This document shows positions 48,201-59,481 of a stretch of 64,000 bases of DNA, one piece after another. The stretch is from Andrena cerasifolii (taxonomy: Eukaryota; Arthropoda; Insecta; Hymenoptera; Andrenidae). The translations under genes and the position numbers were made by a program. The notes beneath the pieces are model-generated. The model saw only the letters and a list, made by a program, of their open reading frames with translations. It was not told the DNA's origin and made no database searches. The stretch spans positions 23,635,433 to 23,699,432 of the forward strand of contig NC_135120.1 in NCBI RefSeq assembly GCF_050908995.1. The letters are read 5' to 3'. The number at the start of each line of letters is the position of its first letter. The stretch's first letter is position 1.

Positions 48201-50861
48201 AGGATACTTTTTATCCCGATTTTTTTAACCGATCTGGACCAAATATTGCGTAATTACTCTTTAAGCCCTGTGGAACATATAGGCTACCATGAAATCTGTG
48301 TTCCATCCCTCTCCTTCCCCCTATTTCACCCCCTTGATACTATGTGGTAATCAAAGTTTTACCCGGGCAACGCCGGGTACTTTAAGCTAATTACATATAA
48401 ATTCTTCAAGAGATAGATCTCAAGCAAAAAATGAAGAATTATATATTATATAATTATATATTATCCAAGCTTTGTTTCTTAAGTTATAATAAAAACAAAG
48501 AAATAGATTACATGTTGCGAAATGTCTAATACTTTGTTTCAGTCAAAGTACAAGAGAAATAAAATTGTAATATTACGAAATTGTATGTATCTTTTCTATT
48601 TCTGTTTTCCTTTTCCTAACATTTCGGATATTAGCATCTTGAGTGGCGTCGGCGTATTCTCGCGCCGAGGGATGTTCTACCTATCTACGGCTTTAGGAAA
48701 ACATGAGGTGGTTTCAGGGAATATTTTCAGGACGTTATACTTCAAGAAAATATAAAAATCGAAAAATCAATCGAAAAACCAACTGCTTCCTTTTTTTAAA
48801 TTAAAAGTGCCACTTAAATAATTGAATAAAAGATTAAAACACTAAAATTAACTTTTATAAATTTACGGCAAAAGGGGCATTTTTAAGAGACGTTTTAAAA
48901 AATCTCGATACATTTAAGTAATGATTTTAATGTGAGATTTATGGAGGATATGTAACGTTTTCTGAAGAATGGAAAATGCTCCATGCATTTCAGAAGAAAA
49001 AGAAAAATAAAAAACAAGTCGATGTTGAAAAAAAACCGATTTAAACAGATCAATTTAAATTTGAACACAATGAATAAAGAAGATAATGGGAATATAATAA
49101 ATAATTTGTGGTGAAGCAGCTAAAAGCGGCATCACAGTGTGTTTGTTACAAATATTTCCGTTATTTATATTTTAAAATTAACTTAATTAAAAGATTAAAA
49201 GCAACAACATAACACACAGGCGCCTTAAGGGCATTTATCCTAGACATTCGAGACGTCTAATAAAGCCCAAAAGACGTCTTAAAGGCGTCTTGAAGACGTT
49301 TTAAAGACGCGTGGAAATTTTTTTTAACCTTGTTGGAAATCGAACCTAGGCTTCCCTCTTATGAAGCAACCCTTACTCAGAATTACCGAAATACTTGTAA
49401 GTCAAAAATGATTTTTCAATTTGAAGAAATATTATTCAAATAGGCCGAACCTTCTAGATTAAAATGAAACCAGCAAAATAATGACTTAAACACTCCCCAA
49501 CTTCATCTGGACTACATCATATTTCAGTTTAAAGAGAATCCATGATACCGACGGCAAGAGGTAGTCGGGTTTCCGCGGAATGACCAGAATGACCCGCAAA
49601 CTGTTTCAACTTTTAGGTACGTTAGGATATCTCGAAATATTGATTTGGGAAAAAATGGCCGATGTTTAAAGTAAAAGTTTAAAATTTTATCATAAATCGT
49701 GCCTGAGTTTCGTCAATTAAAAGAAATCTAAGCATCGGTTAAAAAAATCCTTCGTTCAAATACTAGATAATATAATATAATAAGTAAATTATTTTTAATT
49801 TTTTATTTTAGATGATCGACTTTTGAGCAGCAGTGATCACCGCAGAAGCCTTTTTTTAAAGAACCTTCGAGTGATGCACAATAACTTAGTTATTGATAAA
49901 TATTTTTAAATAAAAAAATTACGATGCACGGTACTAGATGCAATCCTTAAAAGGAAAAAAGTTTTTTTGAGAAATGTCTTATAGCTTTTGAGTAAAAAAT
50001 TTCCAAAGAGCACCCTTTTTTCGGCCTCCTGACTGAGCAGGACCCCTTAAAGACATCGTTAAAACGTAACTTTTGTGCGTCGTTAGGACGTTCTGATTCG
50101 TACGTCTTAAGGCACATCCACGCGCCTAGCTGGTGAGCAAGATGCAAGAGTCATGAAACACTGATTTATGCATCACGATACACGTTTCGTGACTCTTGCA
50201 TCAGCGCCTGGATGTGCCTTTAAAGACGACCAGATTAGGGTCGCGAGACCTAGATTTTAATTATAAATCATAATATTTTTGTACGATTGATAATTGGTCC
50301 ATTCACCTCATTGAGAATCAAAGAATGGGAATTTAAATGCGTCTTACTTCTTTCACGCAACCATCGTATTCGTCGCTTTTGTCGTAACAATCAGGCCTGG
50401 TATCGCAAAATTTTTCTTTGGGTATGCAAGAACGATCTGCACATTGGAATTCGTCTGTGGCACACCGGATCAGGGAAATGGCACTCTGAAGCAAACGATG
50501 AAAATACACGGGTAATTACAAACGTTATACATTTATCAAACGGGTTCCAACGAAGTTTTAAATATCTTAAAATATATTTTAATACGTACTTCAAAGTCAC
50601 GGCAATCTTTTTCGTCCGACTCGTCGCCGCAATCATTCTCCCCGTCACATCGGTAGGTGTTTGAAATACATTTATTATTCCCGCACAGGAACCACTCTGG
50701 CTGTGAACAGCGTATCACTTTCGACGCAAAAAGAGGAAGAAAAGCTGGGACTCGCCGTTCGAGAATTTGAATCATAGACGTGTAAATTCGTACTTACCTA
50801 AGGAATCGATGTGCAAATAAAAGATGTTCAGTAAGAGGAGCACGAATAAACTGGCACGCAT
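36281..50861 (-). CDS. VgR: vitellogenin receptor (yolkless-type LDL-receptor family)
   Basis: Thirty-one exons from 50861 down to 36281 join in frame: 5,277 bases, 1,758 aa. A signal peptide (MRASLFVLLLLNIFYLHI) precedes four LDLa repeats (exons 2-5, to residue about 205) and two EGF modules (206-286). A YWTD propeller (287-547), an EGF, a second propeller (588-837) and an EGF follow. Next come eight LDLa repeats (about 905-1233, with C..SDE calcium sites), two EGFs (1234-1313), a third propeller (1314-1582), an EGF, a transmembrane helix (about 1645-1669) and a cytoplasmic tail with FQNPSY (1685-1690), an FxNPxY coated-pit signal. Two LDLa clusters identify an insect vitellogenin receptor, not a lipophorin receptor. 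It imports yolk protein into oocytes. The ATG lies three bases after an acceptor, so a non-coding 5' exon exists. Introns hold several MITEs and a Helitron. Confidence 0.95.
38257..38388. mobile_element. near-perfect palindromic hAT-like MITE, 132 bp
   Basis: Arms of about 60 bases, starting CAGAGTTGGGCAAAATGTAA, form an almost complete hairpin. An exact 8-bp duplication TCTCCTGA flanks it (38249-38256 and 38389-38396). It sits in the intron after exon 24 of the receptor, about 31 bases past the donor. The terminus CAGAGTTGGGCA is shared with the element at 54679. Confidence 0.9.
39104..39629. mobile_element. inverted-repeat element in receptor intron 22
   Basis: The left end CAGGGTGTTAAAAAAGGCTT and the reversed right end CAAGGTGTTTAAAAAAAAAC match imperfectly. 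Inside, a second inverted pair is strong: CACTCTAAGGG with ATCCGGCTATTTTC and ACTCGC on both arms. About 526 bp with no coding capacity. The target duplication is unclear. Confidence 0.55.
40538..40828. mobile_element. TA-flanked MITE (Tc1/mariner type) in receptor intron 20
   Basis: The left end CAGGGTGTGTAAAAAGTGTT matches the reversed right end CAGGGTGTATAAAAAGTGAT. The element is flanked by TA on both sides. 291 bp; the minus-strand open frame inside has no transposase motif. Confidence 0.75.
45170..45525. mobile_element. MITE with G-runs in receptor intron 10
   Basis: The left end GGGTCGTCCTTAAATTACGT and the reversed right end GGGACCGTCCTTAAATTACG match, and the subterminal TTACGTAAGG and TCTTACG phrases recur. 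It is flanked by TAAG on both sides, a possible 4-bp duplication. It carries poly-G tracts (9 and 12 G) near 45205 and 45240. No coding capacity. Confidence 0.65.
48086..48390 (+). mobile_element. short non-autonomous Helitron in receptor intron 3
   Basis: Begins TCCTACTAATATAACAAATG and ends with the hairpin ACCCGGGCAACGCCGGGT followed by ACTTTAAG and CTAA, a CTRR terminus, then host T. 305 bp. The start matches the reversed start of the element at 8871 (TC-CTACTAATAT), so both belong to one family. Confidence 0.75.
49215..49310. repeat. GACGTCTT-rich repeat in receptor intron 3
   Basis: Several imperfect copies of (A)GACGTCTT(AA)(A/G)G are packed in about 100 bases. The vocabulary is shared with 6640-6690 and, weakly, with 50050-50110. 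Confidence 0.55.
50107..50224. mobile_element. short hairpin element in receptor intron 3
   Basis: The left arm AAGGCACATCCACGCGCC pairs with GGCGCCTGGATGTGCCTT-like sequence on the right, and ATGCAAGAGTCATGAAAC pairs with GTTTCGTGACTCTTGCAT. About 118 bp, bordered by TTAA and TTTAA. Probably a small MITE. Confidence 0.6.
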
Positions 50862-53678
50862 GATCTGAAACAATTTCGTTCAATTAATTCTCCTTTTCTG
50901 AAATTACCGAGATTTCGAATCGGTCGAATTTCATTTGCTACCAACTGATTCAGATCGAATTATTCGAACGAGACAAATAACAGACGGTTGGTGACCTTTG
51001 GGCCCTTCAACGTCTTCGTATTGATGAAAAATACGAAGTTGAACAAATATGTTTATATAAATTACTAATTATCCTTCTTTTTTGTGAGTTTAGTTTTAGA
51101 TTTCTATATTCAAACAATTTCTTCTTCATAGTTTTAATGGTTGTTTAATGATTCGGTAGTACAGCTATGAAACTATGTTGGGTTTTATATTTTTAAGTAA
51201 TATTACAAAATTGAAGTAAACGGATGAGTTTTGGGATAGAAATAAGAGAATGTTTAATGCACTTACGAAGGGTTTTCCCGGCGTATGTTACCCGAGAGAT
51301 AGATTAATATCTCTAAATTATTCCAACGGACTTTATGGTGTACAGGTTTTTTTTTTGAAAGTGCCAGCTACTTGTTATCACTACGACTGTTATTAAGACA
51401 CTAAAGGTCGCTACAGGAACCGTGCCGAAATTATAGAAGGAAGAGATCCTTTGTCTAAATCAGCGCTGTTCTGCGGTGGGGCCCCTCACGCGCCTGTTTC
51501 CCCTTCCAATCGCTCCGTCCGCACACAATACTCCCGAGAATCGCGAGGAATATGTAGTGGTAACAATAGTAAGCATTGACTCGCTGCGACGACGTGTGTC
51601 AGTCACACACGCGTTCTCGACCTTGGACAGCTCGAACTCTAAATACAAAAACACGTTACATACCCTCGTTGATACATATTCGGTCATAACAGCATTTCTA
51701 CAGACTACATTCGTCTCTGTATATATGTATTCATGAATTACTGAAACAGTAGATTAGTTCGTTTAATGTTATATGGAATCATTTATTCCAGTTTATAAAA
51801 TCGTGTACAATTAAAGCCAGTAATAGAATCCAAACTTTTCTTCGTACTGTAATATTTTACTTCAAACCAGTTATAAAACAAAATAAAGGATAATTTGTAT
51901 ATATATATTTATTTAATTTCGACCTCGCGGTCCAGAATACTATCTTACCTCTATGTATGTATTTAACGCTGTCTCTCTCCTATACTATCCGCTTTTCTGT
52001 TGAAACTAGTGTTAAAACTATTATTCTTTGGTATCATTTTGCCCTCTTTCCTTCCTTATCTTTTTCTTTCCATCTTCCTTCTATGAACAATTCCACCACT
52101 TCCTCTACCCTTCTCTCCTGAAATATTTTTTCCACACTTATATTTATTCTTTCCACACCTGTACAGTCTTCCACTAGATATTTTAAGGGGTTAGACTACT
52201 GTATAACCGTAATTTGTAATCGTTATAATCGTAATTTTTTTTCCCCGCTTAAATATTAGTTTAAAATCTTTAGAATGCCATGCAACAGGTTTAAAATATA
52301 TATATAGCTTAGTTTTGGAGATACAGAGCCGAACGCACACTCGAATGTCTGCGCGCCGACGGATACTTTTCAAAACGGTGTACATGATTTCGCAATCTGC
52401 ATTGATGCAATTGCGACCAAATTTTGCAGACATCATTGTTGCTACATTCTCTAAGCATCAAGCAGTTTTTGGAAATTCCTTTCTTTACGGGAGTTACAGA
52501 CGAGTCGTCGCGAAAATCGGCATTCTTTTCTTCAACACGCTGTTATTCAGCGAATTTTCAAAAGATTAAAAAACAGGTCCGTTAATGGATAGGAAAAACA
52601 TTATAGGTAGCTAATAGACAAATTTTGTATTTTTGTTTTAGACAATCCAAATTTGAGTTATGTTTCGATATTCTACAAAAATTAATACCGTTTACATTTC
52701 TTCTGAACTAAAAAGGGTTTTAATAATTTGTATAACTTGTCAGCTTAATTGCTTCGTATAAATGGTTACGTTTATTTATCATTGTAACGTGAAAATTATT
52801 TCTCCGTTTCACTTGAAACGTACATTACAATAAAATATTTCGATTAAACGAACTTCGATTAATCTGGTATAACAGAATGTGTAATTTCTTTTAAATAATT
52901 ATACATAGACGATTGCATTGAGCAACGAATGTAGAAATATTGTAATGTCTGAATATTAATAGGAAGAACTATATATATGTGCATCACAGCCTAATAAATA
53001 GATTTCAGTTTACGATTCTTTAGAATAAGATTGAATTTTGAGTACGAGGAATTTGAAACATTTCTTTTTCTGACATACACAACAATTTATCGGACGTAAC
53101 CATAAAATAAGCAAAATAATATTCTTAATTTGTTTTTAAATAACAATATTTAATATATTTATTTAAGTGCCTCGAATGCATAAACAGAAATTTATAAGAA
53201 TTCTACGTGCAACGTACGCAGAAGAAATCCTGAAGAATTACAATCTCCATTCGAAATCACGGTAAATTCGTGGTACAAGGAGCGGTGTATAAACGTATCA
53301 TAAGAAATGTATACAAACCATGTATTTGCCCGTGTAATGTACCAAGGTCTCGTACGTTAGTCTGGAATTTGCTTGACCTTTATGAAATCAGGCGAAACCA
53401 AATGAGAAGAGGTAGACCAGGATATTATAATTATTACACCATTTTACGAATCGTGTATCCATTTATAATATGGCTTTCCCAGATTGTAAATAATGTAATG
53501 TCTAATAGTAATACTGCGAACAAGGCTGGGACCGGTACTTGCAGATCGCGCACGCTATTAAGTTCGCCTCTGAGCGACCGCTGACTCTCCCGTAAATGCG
53601 GGAGAGTCTGACTGCCACCGCTCTTTGAAGTTTTTGTATTTTGTAAATATATGCCGAAATACCTCTGGATAATCTCTG

Positions 53679-54160
53679 GCTACACTTCCGAATGGCCCCA
53701 GTGGCCGATCGACATGAGGTTTAATGGGAAGGGTGTGTGGACCCTAAATCTAAAATTATTGCTTCGGGAATTTATTAGTTTCAGAGATATTAATAAAACA
53801 CTTTTAGTATGGCTGTTGACTTTTTCTAACATAACGCATTCCACTTTTCAACTTGTTCCGGGTATTAGTATCGGTTGGGGCTAGATTAGTGTGGGGGCGC
53901 GTAAAGCATGGTAGCGAATCGATGTGAGTTTGCAGATTTGAATCAGGAACTTGCGGAAACTCGCTCCATCCTATTATACAGGGTGGATACCTATTACTCT
54001 AATGATAGTCAATACTCTAGAGGGGCGATTCTACTTATTAATATTTCGGAAACTAATAAATATCCGAAGTTACAATTTTAGATTTAGGGTCCACACCTCC
54101 TCCCCACCCCTCCCCTCAAACCTCGTGTCGATCGACCACTGGGGTCACTCGGAAGTGGCT
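53679..54160. mobile_element. foldback element with a core shared with the 28.9 and 35.2 kb family
   Basis: The arms (53679 to about 53806 and about 54025-54160) are inverted copies sharing CACTTCCGA, CCCCAGTGG, GATCGACA and GTGTGGACCCTAAATCTAAA. The centre (about 53826-53950) holds ACGCATTCCACTTTTCAACT and CCGGGTATTAGTATCGGTTG, also found in the two larger foldback copies. So one core module sits inside different arms. Confidence 0.7.
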
Positions 54161-54678
54161 AATATTTTTTTTTGCAAACAAATAAAACCTCGGTTACCGA
54201 ATTTGAAGTGCATTTTAGCAGTTTCCATTAATAAAATGGTTTCTTAAAGCCATATTTAAATTATTAGTTATATAAAATTTAGACAGCTTTCAAGCTCCTT
54301 GTGAAGGAGATATTGCTGTGAAGAGGGCCTCTTCAAGAGAGTGGCCGTTTGGGAGGAATGCAAGTCCGATTGGTCAGATTAGGAGGTGTGACAATACTTA
54401 TTCAGGTCCGTAAACTGCATCCTTGGGATGCAAAGAATAAATATTTATTTTTAATATTTATTTTTAATAAATATTTATTCGAAATTATTCAAATAACGCC
54501 CAATTCTGTTTCCCGCTACACGCAGAACCTTCGATCGCTCTCCATACATAATTCTCCATAAAAATTTCCAATCCTTATCCTCCCCATTTTTCATCCTCCT
54601 GCGGCATTCATCCTCCCAAAATAATCAAATATCCGTATCCTCTTAAAGCTGCGGGAAAACATACGACAGGCATCGAGA

Positions 54679-54880
54679 CCGAGTTGGGCATTATTCGAAT
54701 AATCTTCGAATAAAATCAAGTTATTCCGGAAAAACGAATAATTTTTTATTCGACTAAATTTTTATTATTATTTAATATTATTTATAATTATTAATAACTT
54801 TTTATTCGCATAAAAATTTGTTAATAATAGATCCCTATTTCTATTCGAATACAAATTTATTCGAATAATGCCCAACTCTG
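54679..54880. mobile_element. hAT-like MITE, 202 bp
   Basis: Ends CCGAGTTGGGCATTATTCGA and, reversed, CAGAGTTGGGCATTATTCGA. Flanking octamers CATCGAGA and CATCAAGG agree at 6 of 8 positions, an aged duplication. The interior is TTATTCGAATAA-rich. It shares its terminus with the palindromic element at 38257. Confidence 0.75.
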
Positions 54881-55070
54881 CATCAAGGACGTTTTAATTC
54901 TCGTCATTCCCGTGGGTGACTCTTTTATCGTTACGGCACTGGGATGGCTGATGACAAATGCTTGTCGACCGTGTGACAGTGGTTTGCTCCATCGCTGTTG
55001 CAACGAGCTGCCGGCACTGTCTTATTTCGTTCCCTCTGCGAAACTGTGCTTGCCCGTTCCCAGCAGCAAC

Positions 55071-57456
55071 ATGCCGCGATGTCTGATCAAATCGATGAAA
55101 AGGTACAGGAAAACTGACAATTCCCCCGAAGGTAAGAAAACCAAGTTCCTTTCCGTTGCTGTCGAACGCGAGGGTACAGTGTGCCAAGGGACGACAGTGA
55201 CACCTTCGCGTGGTTATGGACAAAGTATCGTATATACAATGTACGAACTGTATCGTGTTATCGTTGGTAATGCGAGTCGTATTCGTATCGAATATTAGAT
55301 CTCCTTCCCTTCTTTAGACACGTTTCATAGCGATTTACGCTCGCACGGCCAAGGCCGAGTCCCCTCGCACCCGGGTTTCTGGGTATTTCGTGAAGTTGCT
55401 ACGTGATGCATGATAGGTACTTGACTGTAAATAATGTTCTCCATCGTGGCAGGCCATTTTACGCGTTCGCTACTAGCGGGGACCTAGGGTTGCCAACTAT
55501 TGTACTATATTTTTGTCTAGTGTACTATATACCGTTAGAAAAAGAAACAGTACGTAAAAATACTATATTTCCGATACATCAATAAGTTTTACAATTTTTA
55601 CGTATTTTTTTATTCTATGGCGACAGGAAAACTAATTTGCCAATTTAAACTTTAAACTTCTGAACGCGACTTAACAAAAGTGTTGTCTATGAGCTCTTTG
55701 TTAAAATTTATATAAAGTAATTGTGTACTTTGTCTTTATTCTCGCCACTTCAGCTTTCACAGGGAAGATTGTTTCTATAATGAATATGAAGTGCGGGAAG
55801 AGAGAAACAGAGCCAGTCTATCTCTCATAAAAAATGACCACCTCGTATATGTTAATTTGGACTTTCAGTGCAATCAAACTATTGACATATTTGTTAAAAA
55901 CAATAAATTAATTAATAATGCGAAAAAAATATACATTTAAAAAATAAGATGTACTTTTCTTTGAAAGGTACTATATTTCTTCGCGATCTACTATATTGTT
56001 TATTTTAAGAGACGGGCGTGACTCGAAGAAACTTATGTTTTAAGGGAGCATAGTATAACAAAAATTTTGCATCGGTTATAAACGACGTCTCGAAACATAA
56101 AAGATCTTTCTTATACGCAGAGACCGAATTGTCGTGGACCCCGCCGCCGTCGACCGATACCAAACGAAAGCAGCAGGTCAAAGACAATTCCGCGAAATGC
56201 AATAACATTTGGACCTCCTCGAAACTGCCGATCGTTACGCGGTACTGCTTCAACAAAGAAAACAACATGATATGGAGGAAGGAGCTGAACGGCGACATGG
56301 GTTTCCCCGAAATGGACAGTCCTCTTTCATCAGCCGCTGGCAGTGTCCCCATTAACACTGGCCAGGTAGTCGTCGACGTAAAGGACGAGCAGAAGCTAGA
56401 GAAAGTGCAGATACCGTTGCAGATGAACGCGAAAAAGTTGAACTGCCCCCTGAATGTGACGAGCGACGAGATCAAGGTAGCCGTGAACTTGAACAGGACG
56501 TTCAACGGTGCTGAGAGCCAAGCGACGGCGCAAGCGATGTACTTAACCCCAAACAAGAAGCCGATCGACCCCTCTCAGAGTCAGTATTTCAGCGGCAACA
56601 TAAAGGCGTCGGGTGTAGAGAACACCCAGAACTGGAAACGGAACAAGACCATGCATTATTGCCCTTACTGCCGCAAGAGTTTTGATCGACCCTGGGTGCT
56701 CAAGGGCCACTTGCGCCTCCACACTGGCGAGCGACCTTTCGAATGCCCCGTGTGCCATAAGTCCTTCGCTGATCGGTACATATACTTTTTCGATTTTCAC
56801 TTGAATTACGAGGATAGTTTGATTACTAGGGTCGGCAGAGCAAATTTTTCCCGAGTGTGGAGTTGGGGAGGGAGGCGTACAAATTAAAAGGTCAAATATC
56901 AAAAGCCTGAAAAACAGTAGTACGCAAACAAAAAATACAAAATGGTAAAATGCCCTCCAAAGTTCCTAATGTGGAATTCTACATAGAGCAAAATCTCCAG
57001 TGCGGAATATATACTGCACATACAGGGTAGGCGTTTCATCCTGCAACCCGCGCTCGCGCGAACAGGTAAAATGGCAACAGCGCCTCACGGACGCATTCCA
57101 CTACAACCATGCACCGTCCCGGCGTTCAGAGAGCTGCCAGCGATATGTTGATTTCTCCAATTTTCTATTTTAAAATTATTTTAATAAATTGCCTAATTTA
57201 TTCCTTCTTTTGTAATTATGTAAGATTTATACTGTTACTAAATAACTCTGTTTAACTTGAAGGCTGTGATGTAATGTATATGTTTCGCAGATCGAATTTA
57301 CGTGCTCATCAAAGGACACGGAACCACCATCAGTGGCAATGGCGATGCGGAGAGTGTTTCAAAGCATTCTCCCAAAGGCGATATTTAGAACGACATTGTC
57401 CCGAGGCTTGTAGGAAATATAGAATATCTCAAAGGAGAGAGCAAACTTGTACTTAG
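55071..57456 (+). CDS. Snail/Scratch-type C2H2 zinc finger transcription factor
   Basis: Three exons, 55071-55131, 56121-56775 and 57291-57456, join in frame to 882 bases, 293 aa. The N-terminus MPRCLIKSMKRYRK has the basic, Met-Pro-Arg start of a SNAG-like repression motif. A linker of about 165 residues without known domains follows. The C-terminus holds YCPYCRKSFDRPWVLKGHLRLH (C2H2), then FECPVCHKSFADRSNLRAHQRTRNH, then CGECFKAFSQRRYLERHCPEAC (C2HC). FADRSNLRAH, split by an intron, and a final H-x4-C finger are hallmarks of the Snail superfamily. Snail proteins have four or five fingers and this one only three, so it may be a divergent relative. Expected to be a nuclear DNA-binding repressor. 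I cannot assign an orthologue. Confidence 0.85.
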
Positions 57457-59481
57457 AACAAGATTTTTGTTCTTCTAACGTATACATACTATTATTTATG
57501 TATAGAAGCGTGTAATATAATATATTAAATGTACTTTGTTCTTACGTATAGCGTAAAATTTGTATTCAAACTGTCGTCACATAGTTGTTCTAATATAATT
57601 GCATATTATACGATGTATAACAATGTCGACAAAAACAGATCGACAAACAAACAAACTAATTCGAAGCAAATTCCAGTATTTCTTTTTCATTCCCATGAAA
57701 AGCTACATTCAGTCGTGAAAAGTTTAAATCGTAGGAAAGGCAGGAGTATTACATGAAATCTCATTCGCACGTTTTCTTCTCAATCGAAAAAAAATTTTTT
57801 GCTACAAGATAAATCAATTTCATACTACTTTAACAGGAGAAGAAATAACTACAAGATTCTTCTGTTCCATTAAAGTGGCAGTAATTTCAATTACAAACAC
57901 TGAAGCAACGGTGGGCACGAGAGTTTGTATTCGACCAATGCCGGGGGGGCTTGGAAATGCGCCTTGAAGTCTCGCACGCAATTGGACGCCACTTGTCCGT
58001 AGAGTGCGCGCGACGTCGTAACGGTTTTCTGGTCTGAGTGTCTTTACTCTTTCATGGCGCATGTCGTGTACGTTCAACGAGGAATAATTATCGCTCGCAT
58101 TTGACGCAGTGCGTTAGTCTCATATTACAAACGGAAAAGAACGTGATATACTGAGTGCCGCGTATTACGCGATACGCTTTCCGAGCAAGTAATCCGTGTT
58201 AAGTGCTCCTGCAAGGAAAGAACGCGGCGGTTAAGCACTGCAAAGAAAACTTGACATTGGAACGGCCATTTTGGCGTGTTGTTTCCTAATCGAGTGCTCA
58301 GCTTCAGCATCGATATCCATCCATTTCAAGGTAAGTAGCTTCGCGGCTGTGGACGTATCGGTGAACGAACGGTCGCGCATTGATAACGTTTCTGCTTTCC
58401 GTTCCATCGCGTACGTTTATCGCGCGGAGGATTTTCGGCCCGTTTACATAGGGAGAGGAGAATTGACTTTGCGCAGATGGTTTTGCCCTGTGCTCTGTTT
58501 TCCGTCCCGTTCGCGAGTATGTCTGACGGCAGTGTCGCCGCGTATTGAAATCGTCCAGTAAGGGGGGCCTTATTAGTACGTTGAAAACTTACTCGTAATT
58601 TCTCTACAATTAATAGGAATTCGAAATGAACGGTGTTTTCATATCTATCCTATACGCGATATTCGAAAATGTTGCCAATGTCTGCGGCCAACTTTCCAAA
58701 TAAGCATGTTACGGATATTCTTACCGTAAATGTGGCATGTCTGACTTTAATTCGGAAGTTTTCTTCAGTTTAAAAGCAATTCTCGATGTTCGGACTTTCT
58801 ATTCCCATTAGAAATTACGTAAAGCTTACGAAATATATCGTAACTGTGGAGCATACATTATAATTAATTTATCGATTCGGATATTCATCCTTGTAACTTT
58901 TCTTCGGTAGAAATAAATGCATTTCTCTGTTCCATATTTAACGATATATTTCACGTGTGCCTTATTTCAGCACACGTATGTACATCATGTATTGTGAAAC
59001 GAATTTTCATTCTCAAAGGAATGCGATCTTCGAAATTTAAATTTTTTTTATTAACAATGTAACCAATAACAAGGGGAATTATTATATTTCCTTGTGAGAC
59101 TGAAGTGTATAAAAACTAGTACTGTTCCAATAAGAGTGTACATCATGTTTACATTCTATTGTGATCTTTCCAATAGGTCACACTTGCTGTTTGTCTTTCG
59201 TCCCATAGGTAGTCAACTGTTTAACCGATTCCTCATGATTACAAATTTAAATTTCTAATTCCTCGCTACCCGCGATCAAATACCTCGCAGAGTTTCTTTT
59301 TTTTTTTATAAATCTCACGATTGTAAATCGTTGGTCGCACGCGTACAATAAGTTTTTTTTTAATCTGATTGGTACCTGCATATTTGCGGAATACAATTTT
59401 TATCGATTCTGTTAATGTTCATAGCTTATTTACGAGGGAAAATTTTATTCCAGCAAGTAGATTTATTTCATCATTTCAAAA
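57457..59481. other. zinc finger gene 3' flank and me31B leader
   Basis: The 3' UTR of the zinc finger gene, then the GC-richer me31B promoter (about 57900-58300). A leader exon probably ends at 58330 (TTTCAAG|GTAAGT). An acceptor TTTATTCCAG ends at 59452, 29 bases before the ATG, giving a leader intron of about 1.1 kb. No other gene seen. Confidence 0.55.

Larger units (their letters stand above)
50862..55070. other. region between divergent vitellogenin receptor and zinc finger gene
   Basis: About 4.2 kb without a recognised gene. It contains the receptor's upstream region (GC-rich near 51470-51640, possibly promoter), a stretch at 52190-52560 that looks repeat-derived, a hairpin CTCTCCCG/CGGGAGAG near 53590, a foldback chimera (53679-54160) and a hAT-like MITE (54679-54880). 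The open frames 52315-52569 and 53270-53584 show no domain. Confidence 0.45.

Noticed and set aside
36281..50861. Lipophorin receptor or LRP identity
   Set aside because: Two separate LDLa clusters, three propellers and about 1,760 aa fit vitellogenin receptors; lipophorin receptors have one cluster and are about half the size, and LRPs are much longer.
52315..52569. 84-codon frame (plus strand) and its antisense partner
   Set aside because: The sequence looks like a dispersed repeat with no protein family resemblance.
53270..53584. 104-codon open frame on the plus strand
   Set aside because: No recognisable motif, composition like its surroundings, and no splice context. Probably chance.
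55403..55600. Repeated TGTACTATATTTT phrases as a possible transposon
   Set aside because: Only two or three short copies and no inverted ends or target duplication could be found.
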